In this document: positions 6,453-10,159 of the stretch, piece after piece
How positions within the stretch are numbered: the stretch's first letter is position 1
How the letters are laid out: the number at the start of each line of letters is the position of its first letter
Assembly (NCBI GenBank): GCA_016781725.1
Contig: JADDPU010000191.1
Coordinates: 1 to 10,159, forward strand
Length of the DNA: 10,159 nucleotides
DNA from: Rubrobacter sp.
GTDB lineage: Bacteria > Actinomycetota > Rubrobacteria > Rubrobacterales > Rubrobacteraceae
Reading direction: 5' to 3'
Notes under the pieces: generated by a model
What the model saw: only the letters and a program-made list of their open reading frames with translations
Told to the model about the DNA's origin: nothing
Database searches by the model: none
Position numbers and translations under genes: made by a program

Positions 6453-6623
6453 ATGATACCCGGCAGTCCGCCGCGGGTCCGGTGGGCGGTTCACGTCGGG
6501 GTCGAGGTTCCGGACGAGCACACCCACGGTCGTCCGGTCGACCTCCTCTCGGCCGGCGGCATCGCGCTCCAACCCGGAAGTCTGTGCACGTTGCACAAAG
6601 ACCCGGACCCCGTCTTCCCCTAA
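6453..6623 (+). CDS. Small hypothetical protein (56 aa)
   Basis: Not recognised. The frame has codon use like the neighbouring genes: from VHVGVEVPDEHTHGRPVDLL onward nearly all third bases are G or C, and the composition (balanced acidic, His, Gly, Pro) is protein-like, ending in LCTLHKDPDPVFP. No membrane segment. The ATG at 6453 lacks a Shine-Dalgarno and lies 37 bases from the divergent GAF start, so the 5' end may be degraded and the piece a remnant. The palindrome at 6583-6597 lies inside it. Its weakest point is the missing initiation signal. Confidence 0.38.
   Translation: MIPGSPPRVRWAVHVGVEVPDEHTHGRPVDLLSAGGIALQPGSLCTLHKDPDPVFP
6583..6597. promoter_or_regulatory. Perfect inverted repeat TGTGCA-CGT-TGCACA upstream of modA
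   Basis: A 6-bp perfect inverted repeat with a 3-bp spacer, about 90 bases before the modA start. Such symmetry fits a dimeric repressor site for the mod genes, but the stretch also lies inside the candidate 56-aa frame (encoding LCTLHK), so coding could explain it. Confidence 0.3.
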
Positions 6624-6688
6624 CATGGACGCCCAGGCCCCGGACCTTAGGGGCGCCGCGCGACGTTCCGAATTAGAAGGGTTTGGCG

Positions 6689-7504
6689 GTGGGTTCGATC
6701 CGGTCGAGGTTCGTAGCGCTTGCGGGCGGCCTCTCGGTGCTGCTTCTTCTGGCGTCGTGTGGCGGGGGAAGCTCGGGTGGCGGGGGGCAATCGGGGGGCA
6801 CCCTGACGGTACTCGCCGCCTCCTCGCTCGCCGACGCCTTCGGAGAGCTGGCGAAGATCTTCGAAGAACAGAACCCCGGTGTGATGGTCAAGCAGAGCTT
6901 CGAGTCGAGCTCGACGTTGCTCACCCAGATCCAGCAGGGCGCCCCCGCCGACGTGTTCGCCTCGGCCTCGGAGGAAGAGATGGACACCGCTGCGCAAGAC
7001 GGCCTCGTGCAGGGGGAGCCCCGACTCTTCGTAAAGAACCGCGAGGTCGTCATGGTGCCCGCGGACAACCCCGCGGGCATAGAGCGTTTCCGGGACGTCG
7101 CCGAGCCCGGTGTAAGGCTCGTTCTGGCCGAGGAAGGGGTGCCGGCGGCGGACTACGCCATCGAGATACTCGGCAAGGCCGACGAGGAGTACGGCTCAGG
7201 CTTCAAGAGGGACGTGCTCTCGAGCGTGGTCTCGCGGGAGGCCGATGTCCGGGCTTCCGTAAACCGGGTGGTCGTAGGGGACGCCGACGCCACCTTCGGC
7301 TACGCCAGCGACCACACGCCAGACATAAGGAACCGGGTAGAGGTAATACCGATACCGCCCGATTTGAACATCATAGCGACCTACCCGATAGCCGCCCTAA
7401 AGGACGCGAAGGAGCCGGATCTCGCGCAAGCGTGGGTGGATCTGGTGACGAGCAAAGAGGGACAGCGGGTGCTCGATAAGTGGGGATTCGAGCCCGCGGC
7501 GTGA
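6689..7504 (+). CDS. modA: Molybdate ABC transporter substrate-binding lipoprotein
   Basis: A 271-residue periplasm-facing binding protein anchored as a lipoprotein: hydrophobic signal (about 8-20) and lipobox LASC (21-24, lipidation at C24), then a Gly/Ser linker. The mature part opens with LTVLAASSLADAF (39-51) and has SSSTLLTQIQQGAPADVFASA (73-93), the oxyanion-binding serines typical of ModA; later parts follow the family, ending in a TSKEGQRVLDKWGF segment. It catches molybdate (or tungstate) and delivers it to ModB. GTG 6689 is preferred over TTG 6683 because AAGGG (6677-6681) is seven bases before the GTG but only one before the TTG. The stop codon overlaps the modB start. Confidence 0.93.
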   Translation: MGSIRSRFVALAGGLSVLLLLASCGGGSSGGGGQSGGTLTVLAASSLADAFGELAKIFEEQNPGVMVKQSFESSSTLLTQIQQGAPADVFASASEEEMDTAAQDGLVQGEPRLFVKNREVVMVPADNPAGIERFRDVAEPGVRLVLAEEGVPAADYAIEILGKADEEYGSGFKRDVLSSVVSREADVRASVNRVVVGDADATFGYASDHTPDIRNRVEVIPIPPDLNIIATYPIAALKDAKEPDLAQAWVDLVTSKEGQRVLDKWGFEPAA

Positions 7505-8331
7505 AGGGGCGAGCCAGAGGCGGCCTCCTCGAGCGGCTCCTTGGGGGGGGGGACGCGCTCGCCTCGGGGGCGGCCGTCGCCGCGCTCGGGCTGCTCGCCG
7601 GCTTTATAAGCCTGCCGATAATAAGCCTCTTGCTGTGGACGGTAAACGAGAACTCCTGGCAGGCCATGGCCACCCCCGAGGCGAGGGACGCCCTGCTCTT
7701 GAGCATCAGGACCACCTCAACCTCCATGTTGATAATCGTCCTAGTGGGCACCCCTGCGGCCTACGTCCTGGCGCGAAAAGACTTTCCCGGCAAGCGCCTG
7801 GTGGACAGCCTCATAGACATACCGGCGGTCCTCCCGCCTTCGGCGGCCGGCATCGCGCTGCTGCTGACGTTCGGCAGGTTCGGGCTGGCGGGCAGGTACC
7901 TGGAAGCGTTCGGAATACAGATCACCTTCACGACGGTTGCGGTGGTGATGGCCGAGGTGTTCGTCGCGGCCCACTTCTACGTGCGCCAGGCTACCGTTGG
8001 GTTCTCCCAGGTAAGCCGGGACATCGAAGAGGCGGCCAGGGTGGACGGGGCCGGCCGCTTCGGCACCTTCGTGAGGGTGACGGTGCCGCTGGCCTTCCCC
8101 GCGCTGGTGGCGGGCGCGGTTATGGCGTGGGCCCGGGCGCTCGGGGAGTTCGGCGCCACGGTCGTCTTCGCCGGCAGCTTCCAGGGGGTCACCCAGACCG
8201 TCCCGCTTGCGATCTTCGCCGAGTTCCAGACCAACATCGACGCGGCGGTCGCCCTCTCCGTAATGGTCCTCGGCTTCGCCTTCAGCGTGATCCTGGCGGT
8301 CAGGTACCTCACGAACCGCCAAAATTACTAG
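7501..8331 (+). CDS. modB: Molybdate ABC transporter permease
   Basis: A 276-residue membrane protein with about six helices (roughly 28-50, 73-92, 106-124, 142-161, 200-218, 246-267). The cytosolic EAA loop that contacts the ATPase runs from EEAARVDGAG (176-185) to VPLAFP (195-200), and ARALGEFGATVVFAG (211-225) is the usual ModB/CysT-type sequence. GTG 7501 overlaps the modA stop as GTGA and has no separate Shine-Dalgarno, a sign of translational coupling. Upstream GTG 7480 would overlap modA more without benefit. The last codons (NRQNY) are AT-richer than the rest, and the ATPase gene modC that normally follows is not present downstream. Confidence 0.93.
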   Translation: MKGRARGGLLERLLGGGDALASGAAVAALGLLAGFISLPIISLLLWTVNENSWQAMATPEARDALLLSIRTTSTSMLIIVLVGTPAAYVLARKDFPGKRLVDSLIDIPAVLPPSAAGIALLLTFGRFGLAGRYLEAFGIQITFTTVAVVMAEVFVAAHFYVRQATVGFSQVSRDIEEAARVDGAGRFGTFVRVTVPLAFPALVAGAVMAWARALGEFGATVVFAGSFQGVTQTVPLAIFAEFQTNIDAAVALSVMVLGFAFSVILAVRYLTNRQNY

Positions 8332-8334
8332 CCT

Positions 8335-8355
8335 GAGATTCCGTGCCCGAATCTC
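8335..8355 (+). terminator. Hairpin just after modB
   Basis: GAGATTC (8335-8341) pairs perfectly with GAATCTC (8349-8355) around a seven-base loop, starting four bases after the modB stop. No T-tract follows, so termination is uncertain; it may simply protect the 3' end of the modAB transcript. Confidence 0.4.
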
Positions 8356-8415
8356 CAAAGATGGCGAAAAGACCAGCATAGAAGAGATAATGGTGGCATG
8401 AAGTAGGGGGAGCAT

Positions 8416-8429
8416 CCTTCTTGAGAAGG
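8416..8429. repeat. Short palindrome CCTTCT-TG-AGAAGG
   Basis: A perfect 6-bp inverted repeat with a 2-bp centre in the gene-poor stretch after modB. Too short and isolated to assign a role; a protein-binding site is possible. Confidence 0.3.
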
Positions 8430-8481
8430 TAACTAACCGTTTATTGGACGTTGCAGGCGTTGCACAAATAATCGGCAAGGA

Positions 8482-8507
8482 GGAGGGGGCTAGAACAAGC
8501 CCCCTTC
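8482..8507 (-). terminator. Hairpin, possible terminator for the minus-strand 35-aa gene
   Basis: AGGGGGCT (8484-8491) pairs with AGCCCCCT (8498-8505) around a six-base loop, extendable by a G-T and a G-C pair to 8482-8507. Read on the minus strand it lies about 105 bases beyond the stop codon at 8612 and is followed by a pyrimidine run (CCTCCTT). The T-tract is imperfect. Confidence 0.4.
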
Positions 8508-8611
8508 GCGGCTGCGCGAGTACAGTTGTGGTTAACTACGGCTTAGAGGTTAGGGACGGGCGCATCTCTCGGTTACGTTGGCGCGTAGGCACCAAGAGAG
8601 TGCCCGTTACC

Positions 8612-8719
8612 CTACTTCCCCTTCTTGCAGGGCATACGGCGGACGTGCGGCTTGATGCGCTTTCCGCCGTTGTTGTGCCCCTTTACGTGATGGTATTTCC
8701 TCGGACGAGGTTTGGCCAT
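8612..8719 (-). CDS. Small highly basic protein (35 aa)
   Basis: ATG 8719 is preceded on the minus strand by AAAGGAGG (8738-8731), a strong ribosome-binding site though 11 bases away. The 35 residues are very rich in Lys, Arg and His and contain HHVKGH (10-15) and IKPHVRR (22-28), a VxGH...VxPHxRR pattern I associate with small basic proteins of unknown role; this association is from memory. About three quarters of its codons end in G or C, above the level of the DNA around it, which supports coding. Nucleic acid binding is a guess from charge alone. A longer plus-strand frame covers the same bases but lacks a start signal. Confidence 0.5.
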   Translation of the reverse strand: MAKPRPRKYHHVKGHNNGGKRIKPHVRRMPCKKGK

Positions 8720-8788
8720 CTCGATAAGAACCTCCTTTCTTTTGGTCTACGCAGTCCGTACCTCCAACAGAAAGGGTAGCAGAATTTC

Positions 8789-8817
8789 TTGCTTTGCGTA
8801 TGACAAAGAGGTACCAT
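8789..8817 (+). promoter_or_regulatory. Promoter TTGCTT-N17-TACCAT for the DUF6941/toxin/antitoxin operon
   Basis: TTGCTT (8789-8794) and TACCAT (8812-8817) are exactly 17 bases apart. The ATG at 8824 follows six bases after the -10 box, so the transcript would start at the start codon. The match to consensus is partial (3/6 and 4/6), but spacing and position agree. Confidence 0.45.
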
Positions 8818-8834
8818 CTCTGTATGACAGAGAT
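8816..8834. promoter_or_regulatory. Perfect 19-bp inverted repeat over the start codon (candidate operator)
   Basis: ATCTCTGT (8816-8823) and ACAGAGAT (8827-8834) are perfect inverse complements with ATG, the probable start codon, as the 3-bp centre. It overlaps the end of the -10 box and the expected transcription start. A related half, GTATGACAAAGAG, lies 24 bases upstream (8798-8810 versus GTATGACAGAGAT at 8822-8834). It suits autorepression by the ribbon-helix-helix protein encoded third in the operon, or an mRNA hairpin hiding the start codon. Confidence 0.5.
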
Positions 8835-9318
8835 TAAAAGATCTAGTTCCCCGATGGATTTCCAAGCTTTAGCCCTGTTCACGGCGGATCACGCGGCGGT
8901 AGAGAACGGAAAGGTCTACGTAAACGGGGGCTTCTGGGATACTATCCGCCAGCCCTCTTACCCAGCGCAGGTGGCGATCGCGCTCGTGGCGGTCATTAAG
9001 GTGCCTTCCAGAGCGTTCCTTGAGAATCACCGGGTTACAGTGGAAATGGTAGACGCTGACGAAGAGCGTTTGCCACTCAGGATCGATGGCGACGTAAGGG
9101 TTGGGGCTGCCCCCCATATGAACCCGGGCGAGCCGTCTACTTTACCCTTGGCCTTTCCGCTCCATGGCGTGTATCTGGAGCGAGCGGGCGACTACTGGTT
9201 CGTCCTGTCCGTTGATGGTGACGAGATAGGCCGTTATCGTATTCGTGCCCTTCATACAGTACCAGTTCCGCAACTACCTTTCGACGCCCCTGACGGCGAC
9301 GATGCCGAAGAAGAGTAG
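8824..9318 (+). CDS. DUF6941-like protein of unknown function (164 aa)
   Basis: The part from MDFQALALFTADHAAVENGKV (residue 11 on) with YVNGGFWDTI (about 32-41) resembles the DUF6941 family, whose members begin with a similar 'D/ADxAxVxxGKLYVxGG' stretch. The body looks like an all-beta domain, with LERAGDYWFVLSVDGDEIGR (about 119-138) near the end and an acidic tail (DAPDGDDAEEE). No signal peptide or membrane segment is present. The ATG at 8824 is preferred because of the leaderless promoter spacing; ATG 8854 is possible but has no ribosome-binding site, and ATG 8801 lies before the expected transcript start. Its 3' end overlaps the toxin-like gene by 17 bases, so it belongs to that operon. 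The function is unknown; it may modulate the pair or be a cargo gene. Confidence 0.72.
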   Translation: MTEIKRSSSPMDFQALALFTADHAAVENGKVYVNGGFWDTIRQPSYPAQVAIALVAVIKVPSRAFLENHRVTVEMVDADEERLPLRIDGDVRVGAAPHMNPGEPSTLPLAFPLHGVYLERAGDYWFVLSVDGDEIGRYRIRALHTVPVPQLPFDAPDGDDAEEE

Positions 9319-9673
9319 ACCACTAAACCTAGATGATTTTGACGCTATTGATTGGGACGCCGAGGACGACCCCACCGGAAACCACGCGCATTGCGCCGAG
9401 CACGGTATAGATGAGCACGTGGTGGACGAGGTTCTAAGGGGCGATTGGGTGGATGTCGAACTACCGGTAGACACGGCTGAGTTCGCTATCGTCGGCCCAA
9501 ACGCGAAGGAGAATTTCATGTGGACTCTACTCTTCGATACGTCTTGGAAGCGAGGAGACTGGCTCCGCCCAGTGACCGGATGGGATGCAAGGCCTAAAGA
9601 TATTGGAGAATGGGAAAGAGTGACAGGAAAACGATGGAAGGGATCGGGGCAAAGGGGAAGGAGGCGAAGATGA
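9302..9673 (+). CDS. BrnT-like toxin of a type II toxin-antitoxin pair
   Basis: A 123-residue protein. IDWDAEDDPTGNHAHCAEHG (16-35) followed by IDEHVVDEVLRGD (36-48) matches the start of BrnT-like proteins in high-GC bacteria (WDxEDDPxGNxxHIAEHG...EVEEVL), a RelE-like ribonuclease fold. A central FMWTLLFDTSW strand (72-82) and the C-terminal basic tail (GKRWKGSGQRGRRRR) follow; the tail is longer and more basic than usual. Toxin first, antitoxin second is the BrnT-BrnA order. RNase activity is inferred from the family. ATG 9302 lies inside the end of the preceding gene with no clear Shine-Dalgarno; its stop codon overlaps the antitoxin ATG. Confidence 0.62.
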   Translation: MPKKSRPLNLDDFDAIDWDAEDDPTGNHAHCAEHGIDEHVVDEVLRGDWVDVELPVDTAEFAIVGPNAKENFMWTLLFDTSWKRGDWLRPVTGWDARPKDIGEWERVTGKRWKGSGQRGRRRR

Positions 9674-9996
9674 GCGAAGAAAGGCGTAACAACGAAATCG
9701 CTAGGCGGGAGAGAGCGCAGGCCCATGCGGGAGAGGTGGTTCCCGGATCCGGCAAGCGTGGCAAGCCACGTCGTATGGCGCAGATGGTGTCTGTGCGCCT
9801 AGACGGGGAGCTTGTTAGCAGGTTACGGATCATCGCCACACAACGAGGCGTTACCGTTAGTGATCTTTTACGGGAGGGTGCGGAACTGATCATAGGGGAT
9901 GCGTATGCTAGTGCCCAGCCACGGATGCGTTTCACGGTTTCGGGTGCGAAGGAGTGGCTCCCTACGACAACGGACAGGGAACTCGCAGCTCACTGA
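9670..9996 (+). CDS. Ribbon-helix-helix antitoxin / DNA-binding protein
   Basis: A 108-residue protein. After a charged, probably disordered N-terminus (1-37) comes a ribbon-helix-helix domain: strand MVSVRLD (39-45), helix ELVSRLRIIATQRG (47-60), then TVSDLLREGAELII (62-75). Such dimers bind short palindromes and usually repress their own operon; the flexible ends bind the toxin. The C-terminal part (RMRFTVSGAKEWLP) may be the toxin-binding arm. ATG 9670 overlaps the toxin stop in ATGA, and GGAGG lies six bases before it, a strong site that could keep antitoxin levels above toxin. The inverted repeat at 8816-8834 is a plausible target. Confidence 0.78.
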   Translation: MSEERRNNEIARRERAQAHAGEVVPGSGKRGKPRRMAQMVSVRLDGELVSRLRIIATQRGVTVSDLLREGAELIIGDAYASAQPRMRFTVSGAKEWLPTTTDRELAAH

Positions 9997-10159
9997 AGGC
10001 AACGTTTGGGTTGCTCCTTGCTGTGGGTTCTCTGCCTGGCGCTTCACTAGCGATCTTCGGGATGTGTTCTTTGGCGGGTTCATAAACAACACCTCACCCT
10101 TCAACACCGTAAGCAACTACCTCGCGAAGCTAGAGTTTGCGGACACCCTCAGAGTTCTC
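9899..10159 (+). CDS. Possible partial gene running off the window end
   Basis: A frame open from ATG 9899 to the last base, 87 codons, overlapping the end of the antitoxin gene out of frame. The part after 9995 (EGNVWVAPCCGFSAWRF, then DLRDVFFGGFI and SNYLAKLEF) looks protein-like and has mostly G/C third bases. No ribosome-binding site was found, and a later start or a frame continuing from elsewhere is possible. No family is recognised. Confidence 0.25.
   Translation, partial: MRMLVPSHGCVSRFRVRRSGSLRQRTGNSQLTEGNVWVAPCCGFSAWRFTSDLRDVFFGGFINNTSPFNTVSNYLAKLEFADTLRVL

Larger units (their letters stand above)
8332..8611. other. Gene-poor stretch at the start of a lower-GC segment
   Basis: About 280 bases with no convincing gene on either strand. 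By eye its A/T content is clearly higher than that of the preceding 8 kb. It holds the hairpin after modB, a short palindrome (8416-8429), and a stronger hairpin (8482-8507). No piece of a modC ATPase (Walker A or LSGGQ-type signature) could be found in it. Confidence 0.6.

Noticed and set aside
6429..6626. Minus-strand frame of 65 codons upstream of the GAF gene
   Set aside because: No ribosome-binding site, reaches into the GAF 5' region, and the plus-strand frame there has better third-base bias.
6589..8468. Eleven-base identity CGTTGCACAAA at 6589-6599 and 8458-8468 as a shared regulatory motif
   Set aside because: About as many 11-base matches are expected by chance in a 10-kb window, and the second copy is not part of an inverted repeat.
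7741..8478. Minus-strand frame of 245 codons
   Set aside because: Mostly antisense to modB, His/Arg/Gly-rich shadow without domain marks.
8444..8779. Plus-strand frame of 111 codons in the gene-poor stretch
   Set aside because: TTG start with no Shine-Dalgarno, covers the hairpin at 8482-8507 and the minus-strand 35-aa gene, which has a better start signal and codon bias. Not fully excluded as a decayed gene.
9274..9726. Minus-strand frame of 150 codons over the toxin gene
   Set aside because: Ser/Pro-rich antisense shadow; the plus strand carries the BrnT-like motifs.
9868..10116. Minus-strand frame of 82 codons near the window end
   Set aside because: Antisense to the antitoxin end, no start signal and no recognisable motif.

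Overview
The window looks like chromosomal DNA of a high-GC Gram-positive bacterium, most likely an actinobacterium of the Rubrobacter / Thermoleophilia kind. This is an inference from composition (G/C-rich third positions, yet free use of AGG and ATA codons), GTG/TTG starts, and several promoters whose -10 box lies 6-7 bases before a start codon, the pattern of leaderless mRNAs. No rRNA, tRNA, CRISPR array or intact transposase was seen.

Layout. (1) 1-785, minus: the N-terminal 261 codons of a large Eco57I-like restriction-modification enzyme with a PD-(D/E)xK nuclease domain; the rest lies outside the window. (2) 786-1260: regulatory DNA with a TTCG hairpin and four 11-bp units of GTTAC type, then two convergent candidate small membrane proteins (52 and 28 aa) with a hairpin between them. 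(3) 1482-3382, plus: an atypical SDR / NAD(P)-binding protein, a YkuE/YaeI-like metallophosphoesterase four bases later, and a 91-aa unknown protein whose ATG overlaps the stop of a possible 9-codon leaderless leader ORF. (4) 6415-3428, minus: a GAF protein like free methionine-(R)-sulfoxide reductase, a NUDIX C-terminal remnant in the same frame, a NiCoT/UreH-like nickel-cobalt permease with a His-rich loop, and an FGGY carbohydrate kinase. Short gaps suggest one transcript. (5) 6453-8331, plus: a possible 56-aa protein, then modA and modB of a molybdate ABC importer, overlapping at GTGA. The ATPase gene modC is not found downstream.

(6) 8332-10159: by eye, GC content drops right after modB, and the stretch looks like an accessory island. 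It holds hairpins, a 35-aa Lys/Arg/His-rich protein on the minus strand, and a tight three-gene plus-strand operon: a DUF6941-like protein, a BrnT-like toxin and a ribbon-helix-helix antitoxin. Adjacent genes overlap by 17 and 4 bases. The first gene has a recognisable promoter, and a perfect 19-bp inverted repeat is centred on its probable start codon. This makes an autoregulated three-gene toxin-antitoxin-like unit the most interesting candidate system here.

All functional calls come from reading motifs by eye; no database search was possible.
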